This document shows positions 15,302 through 24,300 of a stretch of DNA of 64,000 nucleotides, piece after piece. The translations under genes were made by a program, and so were the position numbers. The stretch comes from Rhizobium metallidurans (lineage in GTDB: Bacteria; Pseudomonadota; Alphaproteobacteria; Rhizobiales; Rhizobiaceae). The notes under the pieces were generated by a model. The model saw only the letters and a program-made list of their open reading frames with translations. It was not told where the DNA came from and ran no database searches. Each line of letters starts with the position of its first letter. Within the stretch, counting starts at the first letter, position 1. The stretch is from contig NZ_JACIDW010000001.1 of NCBI RefSeq assembly GCF_014196505.1, positions 806,001 to 870,000 on the forward strand, read 5' to 3'.

Positions 15302-15675
15302 TTCAGCCAACGCCGGATTTGCATGCAGCTCGATCCCGCCAGCAACCGTAGCTTTCCGCACTGAACTTGCATGGGTTCGGCACGACATCGAGGCGCATTC
15401 GATGGCGAATATAGTTTTATATGTAAGTGTTGCTTTGTGTATAAATTCGGCGTCGCGCTGGTGTTGTCTTGTGGCTTGCTCAATCGCCGGGAGGATGAGG
15501 GCGACTAGTCTATTTTGGTATGGCAGGGGATATTGATCTCTGGCCTCGATATAATGAATAATAAATGGGCGGAATTCAATGAAGCCCCGATTTTCCAAGT
15601 GCGAAACGAGGAATTACTCGGTGGGCGCCGGCAGTATTTTGAGCGTTTCCGGGTTACGGTGAGGAATGAGCGAGC
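15302..15675. other. Intergenic region upstream of the ExoF-like gene
   Basis: About 370 bases without a convincing gene. The middle (15405-15450 and 15510-15570) is distinctly AT-rich compared with the flanks, which fits a promoter and regulator-binding region for the polysaccharide export gene that follows. Short open frames here lack ribosome sites and familiar sequence. I see no clean inverted repeat or terminator. Confidence 0.5.
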
Positions 15676-16989
15676 ATGTTCATGCAACGCATGCGTTTTT
15701 CGATGGGGCGCGGTCAGCCGGCTCGGCTGGGCGGGTTTCTGACCCTGATTGCGCTGGGAACGGCGATGTTCGCCGGGGCCGCCGTCAGTGCTCCCCTTCC
15801 GCCGTACACCAAGATCAGGCTGACCGTTGTACAGTGGATGCCGACCAAAGGCGTCTATGAACAATGGGGATCGATCGGCGGTGACTTCACGATTTCCGAC
15901 ACTGGCACGGTATCCGTTCCGGTGCTGGGCAGTGTTGCTGTCGGAGATCTCGACGATAGCGGCTTGGCTGCGGAGATTGCCAGACGTCTCAAGGAAAAGA
16001 TCGGGCTGGTCGAAGCGCCCGCAACAACCGTACAGATAATCGATTACCCGCCGGTATATGTCGTCGGGGACGTGTCCAAGCCGGGAGAGTACAGGTTCAG
16101 CCAGGGGTTGACCGTGTTGCAGGCACTGGCGCTGGGTGGCGGCGAGTTCCGGAATGCTTCGACGCTGAACGGTGCCGGCGAGGTCACGAGACTGGTTGGC
16201 GCGCTCAAGGAGCTGGACGATTCCATTACGCGCAGCAATGCAAGGATCGCCCGGCTGGAAGTTGAGATGACCGGGGCGAAGACGGCCGATCTGCTAACGC
16301 AGGCTGACAAGTCCGACCCGTTCGCGGCGGCAATCTACAACCAGGAACAGGTGATATTCGACGCGAGAGCGAATGCCATCGACCGCAAGGCGAAGTCGCT
16401 TGGTGAGTTGAAGGAACTGCTCAACGGGGAAATTCGCGGTCTCGACCAGAAGACAGCGAGCATGGATGCCAACATCAAATCCATACAGCAGCAGGTCGAC
16501 AGCACTGCGATGCTCGTTGCCAAGGGCGCCGTGGTGGCGACGCGGCAGGGCGAGGTCGAGCGAACGCTGAGAAGCTATCAAGACGCCCGGCTGGACATCG
16601 GCACGGCGGTCATGCGCGCCCGGCAGAGCATCAGCCAGACGACGCGGGATCTGCAGGCGCTCTACGACGAGAGGAAGACGGAGGTCGCTTCGGACCTTCA
16701 GTCTGAAAGAGCGACGCTTCTGCAATTGAAGGTCAAGCGCGAAACGAGCCAGAAACTCGTGTTGGATGGCCTCGCGTCTCTCGGCGGATCCGCGAACCAG
16801 GCGGAAAAGCCAGCCTTGACGTTCGCCATCGTGCGCAGGGAAAACGGCACGGCAAACGAAATATCGGCATCGGAGTCGACGGCACTATTGCCAGGCGACG
16901 TCGTCAAGGTAACACAACCTTCCCTGAGGGCCTTGAAACCGGTCGATCAGGTTTCGATGGTCTCAGGTGCTGATCAGGCCAGCCGATGA
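15676..16989 (+). CDS. ExoF-like polysaccharide biosynthesis/export protein
   Basis: Outer-membrane-associated export protein of 437 aa, close in layout to rhizobial ExoF. The signal peptide covers about residues 15-40 (LTLIALGTAMFAGAAVSA). A Poly_export (Wza-like) domain follows (DFTISDTGTVSVPVLGSVAVGDLDDSGLAAEIARRL), then an SLBB domain (YVVGDVSKPGEYRFSQGLTVLQALALGGG, about residues 130-158). A long alpha-helical, probably coiled-coil region (about 175-370) and a C-terminal beta segment with LLPGDVVKVTQP complete it. No other polysaccharide gene is adjacent; the nearest lie at 47.9-52.7 kb. A Wza-type Cys lipobox is not evident. Confidence 0.85.
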   Translation: MFMQRMRFSMGRGQPARLGGFLTLIALGTAMFAGAAVSAPLPPYTKIRLTVVQWMPTKGVYEQWGSIGGDFTISDTGTVSVPVLGSVAVGDLDDSGLAAEIARRLKEKIGLVEAPATTVQIIDYPPVYVVGDVSKPGEYRFSQGLTVLQALALGGGEFRNASTLNGAGEVTRLVGALKELDDSITRSNARIARLEVEMTGAKTADLLTQADKSDPFAAAIYNQEQVIFDARANAIDRKAKSLGELKELLNGEIRGLDQKTASMDANIKSIQQQVDSTAMLVAKGAVVATRQGEVERTLRSYQDARLDIGTAVMRARQSISQTTRDLQALYDERKTEVASDLQSERATLLQLKVKRETSQKLVLDGLASLGGSANQAEKPALTFAIVRRENGTANEISASESTALLPGDVVKVTQPSLRALKPVDQVSMVSGADQASR

Positions 16990-17443
16990 GCGTCGCGATG
17001 CCGCGCGACAACCGGCGGCGTGCTTCACATCGGCGTTCGCGCTTTTCCGGACGCCACGAGTTGCAGGTCAGCGTGCCTTGATGGCCATCGACGCGAGTTC
17101 GACCGGGCGGCAAGGCTAAACTCTGATCGTGAAGTCCACGGTTCCGATCGGTTGATCTCGGATGTTCACATCGGCTTCTCGATTATTCTCGACAAGGCCA
17201 TGGGCCTTCCACTCGGGCCGGCAACGTCGAGGTGCGCCGGTACCGTCGCTACTGGGCTCTACTCACTCAAGTCCCCGGCCGAGCTGCTACCGCCAGAAGT
17301 GCTGCTGTCCTGATCGGGTTGCGTGCGGCGGCTTCGCCAAGACGATGGCACAAGCCGCTCACGGTCGGGCGCTGCTCAATCTGTCGCATTGAGATTTTCC
17401 GCCATTTTGCGTAAAGACGATGCAAGTGAGCGGGGAGGTTCAG
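16990..17443. other. Intergenic region, no gene supported
   Basis: About 450 bases between the ExoF-like gene and the copper cluster. GC content is ordinary. Short overlapping frames exist on both strands but none has a credible start or recognisable product. It may be decayed coding sequence; I cannot show that. The last 45 bases should hold the promoter of the copper cluster, but no clear boxes are visible. Confidence 0.4.
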
Positions 17444-17848
17444 GTGAAGGCGGCGGAGGCAGGCATAGTTCGATGGCTGGTGCGTATCAGCTGCGCCGTT
17501 GCGCTGGTCTTCCTGGGCTTCGCGCACCAGGCACCGGCCTTTGCCAATGGCGCGTTCATCTCCGTTGAATTGTCCGAATATGTTCTGCCTGATGGAACGG
17601 CGCCAGTCATCTGTACGGTCGGCAAAGCGCAAACGGGGGATCACCAGAGCAAAGTCGATTCGCATGGCTGCGAGGCCTGCCGGATCAGCACGTCTGTCGT
17701 GTTGCCCGCTCCGATTTCCATCGCATTGCGCAGCGTTGCGATCCCGACCAGTCTCGGCCCGCGCAGCGGCACCGAGGCTGACGGAAGCGGGCCCTTGTCG
17801 CCCGCTGGCGGCCCCAGGGGGCCGCCGTTGAATGCCGGTCGCGTTTGA
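17444..17848 (+). CDS. DUF2946-like small secreted/membrane protein
   Basis: Predicted protein of 134 aa from GTG 17444, which follows a strong GGGGAGG ribosome site; an ATG at 17420 is the alternative. A hydrophobic signal or anchor segment (about residues 11-32) precedes ICTVGKAQTGDHQSKVDSHGCEACRIS, a Cys/His pattern like that of DUF2946 proteins, which are common beside copper genes. The C-terminus is Gly/Pro-rich. It heads the copper cluster (PCuAC, CopC, CopD), so a periplasmic copper role is likely but unproven. The family call is tentative. Confidence 0.6.
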   Translation: MKAAEAGIVRWLVRISCAVALVFLGFAHQAPAFANGAFISVELSEYVLPDGTAPVICTVGKAQTGDHQSKVDSHGCEACRISTSVVLPAPISIALRSVAIPTSLGPRSGTEADGSGPLSPAGGPRGPPLNAGRV

Positions 17849-17858
17849 TCTGCCGCGT

Positions 17859-17882
17859 GGATCACCTTCGAACCGGTGATCC
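17859..17882 (+). terminator. Perfect 8-bp stem-loop after the DUF2946-like gene
   Basis: GGATCACC (17859-17866) and GGTGATCC (17875-17882) form a perfect stem with an eight-base loop. No T-run follows. It lies 11 bases after the stop, so it may protect or attenuate the transcript between the first gene and the PCuAC gene. Confidence 0.4.
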
Positions 17883-17929
17883 AGCGAAGTCATCCATATG
17901 TCCCACACATCCGACCGCAGCCGGCGTTA

Positions 17930-17947
17930 CATGACATATACGTCATG
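17930..17947. promoter_or_regulatory. 18-bp dyad upstream of the PCuAC gene
   Basis: CATGACATATACGTCATG has perfect six-base arms (CATGAC/GTCATG) around an AT-rich centre. It lies 44 bases upstream of the PCuAC start, a normal operator position. Its form resembles a regulator-binding site, but no regulator of the cluster is encoded next to it. The CueR product at 31.5 kb uses a different palindrome. Confidence 0.35.
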
Positions 17948-17991
17948 CGCGTGTCCGGCGAACAGCGGTCGCTCTGGCAGGAACTATCATT

Positions 17992-18495
17992 ATGAAGAAG
18001 TTTACACTCGTTCTGACGGCTTTCTTTCTTGCACTCTTTTTCGGAGCGTCCGCGGGCGCCCAAACTGTCACCCCGGGCGACATAGAGATCACCGGTCCCT
18101 ACGCCCGCCCCATGGTCCCTGGCGCAAAAGTCGGCGGGGGCTATCTCAGCATTACCAATAAGGCCACGGCTGACGACAAGCTCGTCGGCATCAACTCGGC
18201 ACGTGCCGGATCTTCGGAACTCCACCGAATGAGCGTCGACAACGGAGTCATGACCATGCGGCCGGTCGCGGGCGGCCTTGCTATTCCGGCGGGGCAGACG
18301 GTCGAGCTGAAGCCGGGCGGCTACCATGTCATGTTCAAGAACGTTGGCGAGCCTTTCAAGCGGGGAGAAACGATCAAGGCGACGCTGACCTTCGAAAAAG
18401 CCGGTCAGGTTGATGTCGAATTCGCGGTTGGCGCTGCCGGCGCCGCGAAAACGGACAGCCAGTCCGGAATGGGCGATATGCCCATGCCGCAATAG
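17992..18495 (+). CDS. PCu(A)C-family periplasmic copper chaperone
   Basis: Secreted copper(I) chaperone of 167 aa. Signal peptide residues 1-23 (ends SAGAQ). The copper motif is complete: HRM (about residue 75), then a Met in GVMTMRP, then HVM in KPGGYHVMF, matching the H-M-x10-M-x21-H-x-M pattern of PCuAC proteins that deliver copper to cytochrome oxidase. The C-terminus is Met-rich (GMGDMPMPQ). GCAGGAAC gives the ribosome site. It stands 45 bases before copC in a copper operon. Confidence 0.92.
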   Translation: MKKFTLVLTAFFLALFFGASAGAQTVTPGDIEITGPYARPMVPGAKVGGGYLSITNKATADDKLVGINSARAGSSELHRMSVDNGVMTMRPVAGGLAIPAGQTVELKPGGYHVMFKNVGEPFKRGETIKATLTFEKAGQVDVEFAVGAAGAAKTDSQSGMGDMPMPQ

Positions 18496-18539
18496 CTGGC
18501 CGAGATCATACGGTCGTCAACAGTCGGAAGATCAATTCA

Positions 18540-18920
18540 ATGAGCAATCCCATGTTTAAAACGAGCAAGCTGCTCACGGCATCCTTCATCGTCATGATAA
18601 GTGCTGCCGGGCAGGCCAGTGCCCATGCGCACCTGACGTCGAGCGTTCCCGCCGACAAGTCCATCGTACAAGCGTCTCCCGCCGCGGTGGCGCTGAACTT
18701 TTCCGAGGAACTCAACATCCGCTTTTCCGGCGCGACGATTGCCGGAACGGACGGCAAGCGGATTTCGACCGGCGACGCCAAGCTGTCGGACGGTGGAAAG
18801 ACGCTCACGGTGCCTCTTCCCGAGACCCTCGATGCCGGCGGATATGTCGTCGAGTGGCGCGTGCTGTCGACGGATGGTCATAAGACGAAGGGCAGCTATG
18901 GCTTCACGGTCAAGCCGTGA
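18540..18920 (+). CDS. copC: CopC-family periplasmic copper-binding protein
   Basis: Secreted beta-barrel copper protein of 126 aa. Signal peptide residues 1-28 (ends QASA), so the mature protein starts HAHLTSSVPADKS with the N-terminal His that binds Cu(II) in CopC. The middle reads NFSEELNIRFSGA and the C-terminus WRVLSTDGHKTKGSYGFTV, which carries the conserved Asp-Gly-His copper ligands. A second ATG at 18552 is possible. Its stop overlaps the copD start (GTGA). Confidence 0.93.
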   Translation: MSNPMFKTSKLLTASFIVMISAAGQASAHAHLTSSVPADKSIVQASPAAVALNFSEELNIRFSGATIAGTDGKRISTGDAKLSDGGKTLTVPLPETLDAGGYVVEWRVLSTDGHKTKGSYGFTVKP

Positions 18921-19795
18921 CGCCCGACACTGCCCTCATTCTTTGCCGCCTTCTCTTCGATGCCGCCGTCATCCTGATCTGGGGGAGCGCGGCCTATCTC
19001 GGTGCGCTGGTTTCGCCCGATCTGGGTCGCGCGGTCGGCGACAGGCTGTCGTGGTTGAACATGACCGCGATCGCAATCGCGGTCACCAGCACCGCGGCGA
19101 TCCTGCCGTTGCGCACGGCGATCATCGGCGACGGTTGGTCCGATCTGTTCACGCCTGAGATGATCTGGGCGGTAATGACGCAGACCGACGTCGGAAACGC
19201 CTGGATAGTCCAGGCCGGCGGCGCGCTCCTGCTTGGCGCAACGGCCTTTCTTCCGTCGGCCTATCGGCAAAGGGGACGGGCCGTCTGCGCCGCGCTCTTG
19301 CTGCTCAGCCTGACGCTGAGTGGCCACGCGGCGATGAATAGTGGCTGGCTCCGGCTGGTGCACCGCGTCAACAGTGGAGTCCACCTCCTGTCGGCCGGGG
19401 CGTGGCTGGGGGCGCTCGTGCCGGTATTGCTGATCCTGCCGATGCTTGGGCGCGGAGCGCCGCGGGCCGATGCGCGTATGGCCCTCATGCGATTCTCGAC
19501 AGCGGGACACGTCGCCGTCACGCTTGTTCTGCTTTCGGGAATCGCAAACACGCTGCTCATCCTTGGCGGTCTGCCGTCGGATTGGTCGTTCAGCTATCAG
19601 CGTCTGCTGACCGTCAAGATAGTGCTGGTGGTAGCGATGGCGGGGATTGCAGTCGTCAACCGCTATGTCTTCGTCCCGAGGTTCGCCCGACACCACTCCG
19701 TTCTTCCGCTAAAGGTCTGCGTCGTCGCCGAGATCGTTCTCGGGCTGGCGGTTATCGCCCTCGTCGCCTGGTTCGGCACGTTGCAGCCACGTTGA
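18917..19795 (+). CDS. copD: CopD-family copper homeostasis membrane protein
   Basis: Inner-membrane protein of 292 aa with about eight hydrophobic helices. Conserved CopD features include the loop LVHRVNSGVHLLSAGAWLGALVPVL (with His residues) and RLLTVKIVLVVAMAGIAVVNRYVFVP. The GTG start at 18917 overlaps the copC stop, so the two are translationally coupled. CopCD pairs move or store copper across the inner membrane; whether this one imports copper or serves resistance cannot be read from sequence. Confidence 0.9.
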   Translation: MTPDTALILCRLLFDAAVILIWGSAAYLGALVSPDLGRAVGDRLSWLNMTAIAIAVTSTAAILPLRTAIIGDGWSDLFTPEMIWAVMTQTDVGNAWIVQAGGALLLGATAFLPSAYRQRGRAVCAALLLLSLTLSGHAAMNSGWLRLVHRVNSGVHLLSAGAWLGALVPVLLILPMLGRGAPRADARMALMRFSTAGHVAVTLVLLSGIANTLLILGGLPSDWSFSYQRLLTVKIVLVVAMAGIAVVNRYVFVPRFARHHSVLPLKVCVVAEIVLGLAVIALVAWFGTLQPR

Positions 19796-19917
19796 GCGTG
19801 GAAAACGCCAGGCAATCCATCTACGTCAAATGACGGTGGTGGTCGCTTTTCCGCTTTAAAGCCCTGAGTCCCCATGCCATTTTCGGCACCACAATGCATA
19901 TGACAATGGGGACTGCC

Positions 19918-20520
19918 ATGTTTTCAAAGCGCATCAAATTCAACACCGCGCTTGCCGCGCTCCTGCTTTCGCCATCGCTGGCGTTCGCCCATACGGGCAC
20001 CGGCCAAGCGGTCGGCTTCGCGGCTGGCTTGAGCCACCCTCTGTCCGGGCTTGACCATATCCTTGCGATGGTCATGGTCGGCGTCGTTGCCTGGCAACTC
20101 GGCGGTCGTGCTGTGTGGATGGTGCCCGCCACCTTCGTCGCCGTCATGGGCGTGGGCGGAGCGCTAGGCATGATGGGCATCGCGCTCCCCTTCGTCGAAG
20201 CGGGAATCGGCCTGTCGGTCATCGTTCTCGGCGTCATTGTCGCGCTCGGTGTTCGTGCACCTGTTGCCGTTGCTGTCGGCCTGGTCGGTCTGTTCGCGGT
20301 TTTCCATGGACATGCGCATGGTTCCGAAATGCCGGCTGCCGCGGCAGGCATGGCTTACGCCGCCGGGTTCCTGATCGCGACGGCGGCATTGCATGTCGTC
20401 GGCCTTGCGATGGGGTATGGGATTGCACGCGCCGGCGATACCAAGGGCGTTGTCGTAACCCGCTCCGCTGGCAGCGCCGCGGCGCTGGCTGGAATTGGCC
20501 TGATGACCGGTCTTATCTGA
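19918..20520 (+). CDS. HupE/UreJ-family membrane protein (metal transport)
   Basis: Membrane protein of 200 aa from ATG 19918, preceded by TGGGGA; an upstream ATG at 19894 adds eight residues. The N-terminal segment looks like a signal peptide (ending LAFA|HTGTG), followed by the diagnostic HPLSGLDHILAMVMVGVVAWQL and a His-rich loop FAVFHGHAHGSEMP. Five to six further helices follow. HupE/UreJ proteins are linked with nickel uptake, but no hydrogenase or urease genes are in view. The copper neighbours leave the metal uncertain. Confidence 0.85.
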   Translation: MFSKRIKFNTALAALLLSPSLAFAHTGTGQAVGFAAGLSHPLSGLDHILAMVMVGVVAWQLGGRAVWMVPATFVAVMGVGGALGMMGIALPFVEAGIGLSVIVLGVIVALGVRAPVAVAVGLVGLFAVFHGHAHGSEMPAAAAGMAYAAGFLIATAALHVVGLAMGYGIARAGDTKGVVVTRSAGSAAALAGIGLMTGLI

Positions 20521-20525
20521 TTTCG

Positions 20526-20577
20526 TATGCGCTTTTCGCATATGCGGGGATGAGGTGCCGTTGTCGGCTCCTCATCC
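20526..20577. terminator. Two stem-loops between convergent genes
   Basis: TATGCG (20526-20531) pairs with CGCATA (20537-20542). GGATGAGG (20548-20555) pairs with CCTCATCC (20570-20577), with inner GCC/GGC extending the stem past a T-T mismatch. They separate the hupE-like gene from the leftward response regulator. Neither is followed by a long T-run, so termination is likely but not certain. Confidence 0.5.
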
Positions 20578-20602
20578 GCTGTGGTCCGATCGTGTCGCGT
20601 TT

Positions 20603-21031
20603 TCAGTTCAAGCCGCGGCGCACTTCCGATGCCTTTCTGAGCGTTCGCTGCACGGCCGAGGGCATCGCCGGCTTTGTGACGACACCGAGCGCGCCGTTGA
20701 GCTTGTCCGCCACCGCCTCGGGATTGCCGGTCATGAACACCACCGTCACCCCGAACTCCTCCACCAGCCGACGGCCGATTTCCGGGCCGGTCGGTCCGTC
20801 CGAAAGGTTGACGTCCACGAAGGCGATGTCAGCGTCCCTCGCCAGTTGCAGAGCCTGATCGCGGCTATTCGCCAAGCCGGCGACGTCAAAGCCCATCGCT
20901 TTCACTGTTTCCTCGAGATCAAGCGCTATGAAGAGTTCGTCCTCGACGATCAGGACACGCTGCTTGGTGGTATTTTCAGTCTGTGAACTGTACTCAACGC
21001 CGGTGCCCATACTTGGCCCCCTGTTACTCAT
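20603..21031 (-). CDS. Single-domain response regulator (receiver only)
   Basis: Protein of 142 aa consisting of a CheY-like receiver with no output domain. Acidic pair in VLIVEDELFIALDLEE, phospho-acceptor Asp in IAFVDVNLSDGPTGPEIG (VDVN), Thr in VVFMTGNPEAV, and Lys in GVVTKPAMPS are all present, so it should be phosphorylatable. ATG 21031 is used; ATG 21010, after CAGGGGG, is a plausible shorter start. No histidine kinase is adjacent. It is divergent from the alpha-2-macroglobulin gene. Confidence 0.88.
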   Translation of the reverse strand: MSNRGPSMGTGVEYSSQTENTTKQRVLIVEDELFIALDLEETVKAMGFDVAGLANSRDQALQLARDADIAFVDVNLSDGPTGPEIGRRLVEEFGVTVVFMTGNPEAVADKLNGALGVVTKPAMPSAVQRTLRKASEVRRGLN

Positions 21032-21302
21032 TTTCACCAGAACTCGGACGGAAAACGGTTCGGCAAGAGATATGTTCCGGCGCGGGACAATTTTATTTTC
21101 AGTTAAGATATTGTTAGTATTAATAAAAAGCTAATTTCTCCTTTTCCTGGCGCGCGTGAGTCCGGCGATTGGAGGCCGGCCTTGATGTCACCGTTACATG
21201 ATTGAGATTTACTGTCGGGCGACGCTCCATCCGAGTTGACAACGATGATGCGAGTGAGGAGAGTTGCGGCCAAATCAGGCGCCAGCATCTTGGGGGGAAC
21301 CT

Positions 21303-24300
21303 ATGTTCGCACGCGCGTTCTTGACAGCCGCTACCATTGTTCTTTCGACCGCTCTCGCCGGTTCACCCGCCTTTTCCGCCGACAGCAAGCGCGAGATACA
21401 AACCGTGCGCGATGCCGATTATTTCGGCTTCGATCTGCGCAGCGAGCAGAACGTCACGCTCGACCAGTGTAAGGCATCGTGCATCGGCGACAAGTCGTGC
21501 AAGGCCTTCACCTATAACCCCAAGGTCAGCTGGTGCTTCCTCAAGTCCGACTTCAAGACGATGAATGCCTTTCCGGGTGCCATCGCCGGGAAGATCGTCG
21601 AGACGGCCGGCAGCCAGGAGCCGGACCTCGGGGCCGCGCCGCGCATCGGCTTCCTTTCGGGCGACGTGTTGCAACAGGCGCGCGACGACAAGGCCAATCT
21701 CGAGGTCGCCGAAGACCAGCAGGGCCAATCGGCCGACAGCCTGATCGCCAACGCGCGCATCGACCTCACGGCCAACAATGTCGTCGATGCCTTGAAGTCC
21801 TTCCGCGGTGCGCTGGCACTCACGCCCGATAATGCCGACCTGTGGCTGGAGACGGCGCGGGCGGGCGGCAGCTTCGTCAAGAGCGACGACAACAATGGCA
21901 GCAACATCTATCCCCAGGCAGTGCTGGCCGCCATCAATGGCTACGACCTGACGCGAACGACGACCAGCCGCGCCGATGCGCTTGCGGTTCTTGCCGTCGC
22001 GCTGGAGAACAATTCGAACTACCGGGCCGCGCTGAATGCCTATAAGGCAAGCCTGGCACTGGTGAATTCAAAAGAAGTCCAGGCCGCCTTCCTGCAGCTG
22101 AAATCGACGCGGGGCTTCCGTATCACGGACCACACGGTCGATGCCGACAGCGCGACCCCGCGCGCTTGCGTGACCTTCTCGGAATCGCTGGTCAAGACCA
22201 CCGACTATACCCCCTTCGTGACGCTGAACGGCGCCGCGCCGAAGGCGCTTGAAACCAAGGACAAGCAGATCTGCATCGAGGGCCTGACGCACGGCGAGAA
22301 CTACAAGATCTCTTTCCGCACGGGCCTTCCCTCTTCTGTCGACGAAGTCCTCGAGGCGCCCGTCAGCCTCGACATCTATGTCAAGGACCGCACCGCGAGT
22401 GTCCGCTTCACTGGTGATAGCTTCGTGCTGCCGTCGACGGCGCGCCGTGGCATTCCGATCGTTTCCGTAAACATGGCCTCGGCCAATCTCAAGCTCTACC
22501 GCATCGGCGATCGTGGTATCGCGCCGTTGCTGACCAGCTCGCAGTTCCTCACCCAGCTCGATGGCTACAGTGCCCAGCGGATCGAGGACGAGAGCGGTGA
22601 ACTTGTCTGGCAAGGGGCGATCGATATCGCCAATGATCTGAACAAGGATGTCGTCACCAGCTTCCCTGTCGACGAGGCGCTGCCGGAGCGCAAGCCCGGC
22701 GTTTACGTGCTGACGGCGACGTCCCCCACTGGGCCGGACCAAGAGTGGAATTCGCAGGCGACGCAGTGGTTCGTGGTCTCCGATATCGGGGTGACGACCT
22801 ATGCCGGGACCGATGGCCTCAACGTCTTCGCCCGCTCGCTCGCGACCGCCAAGCCGATGGCCGGTGTCGAGCTGCAGCTTCTCGCCAAGAACAATGAGGT
22901 GCTCGGCACAGCCACGACTGACGACAACGGCCGGGCGACATTCACCGCCGGCCTGATCCGAGGGACATCGGCGCTGACACCTGCCGTCATCACGGCGAAG
23001 AACGGCGCGTCGGATTACGTCTTTCTCGACATGACACGCGCCGGTTTCGACCTGTCCGACCGCGGCGTCACCGGCCGCGCATCGCCCGGCGCGATCGATG
23101 TGCTCACCTTCACCGAGCGCGGCATCTACCGCGTCGGCGAAACCGTTCGCGCATCGGCGCTGGCACGTGATACGGATGGCAAGGCGATCGAAAACCTGCC
23201 GCTGACCTTCGTTTTCCTGCGTCCTGACGGCGTGGAAGACCGACGCATCGTCAGCCAGACCAGCAATCTCGGCGGCTACAATGTGGATTTCGCCGTTCAG
23301 GACAATGCCATGCGCGGCACCTGGACGATGAACATCCATACCGATCCGAAGGGGTCGCCGATCGCGAGCAAGAGCTTCCTGGTCGACGATTTCGTGCCGG
23401 ATCGGACCGACATGGAGCTGAAGACCGAGGCGAAGATGATCGGACCGGACGCGCCGGCGACGATCAATATTTCGGGCAAGTATCTGTACGGAGCACCCGC
23501 TGCCGGGCTGACGCTTGAAGGCGATGTCGTCATCAAGCCGACGCGTCAGGCCGAAGCGTTTCCCGGCTACTTCTTCGGCCTCGCAGACGAAGAGGCGAGC
23601 GAGGATTCGCGCCAGTCGATCGAGGGACTGCCTGATCTGGATGAAAAAGGCGAAGGCGTCACTGATCTGACGGTCGGAGAGCTGCCGGCGACGACGCAGC
23701 TTCTGAACGCGACCGTCTACATCCGAATGCAGGAAGCCGGAGGGCGCGCGATCGAGCGTTCGCTCGTGCTGCCGGTGAAAAATCAGGGGCCGATGATCGG
23801 CATCAAGCCGGAGTTCTCCGGCGATCTCGGTGAGAACTCGATCGCCAACTTTACCGTCATCGGCGTTAATGCCGACGGCGTGAAGGAGGAGATGAAGGGG
23901 CTGCGCTGGAAGCTGGTCAAGCTAAACCGCGATTACCAGTGGTATAGGGACGGAACGGCCTGGAAGTACGAGCCGGTCTACACCACCGAGCAGGTGGGCA
24001 ACGGCAATGTCGATGCCGGCATCGACGGCGCCAAGATCGCCTCGCCCGTGCAATGGGGCCGTTATCGCCTCGAGGTCGAGAGCACGGACGCGGATGGGCC
24101 GACGTCAAGCGTGGAATTCGACGCCGGCTGGTTCGTGCAGGCAACGTCCACGGAAACGCCCGATGGCCTGGAGATCGCGCTCGACAAGGATAGCTACAAG
24201 GTCGGCGAGACCGCGAAGCTGAAGGTTTCCTCGCGTTATGCCGGCGAACTGATGATCGCCGCCGGCACCGAGACGCTGGTCGCGGTGCAGAATGCGGCGA

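Noticed and set aside
21093..21125. Third CtrA-type box before the alpha-2-macroglobulin/response regulator pair
   Set aside because: TTAAGATATTGTTAG has TTAG in place of the second TTAA, so it is not an exact match and was not counted.
22068..23339. A 423-codon open frame on the minus strand
   Set aside because: Lies inside the alpha-2-macroglobulin gene; composition is that of a GC-rich shadow frame.
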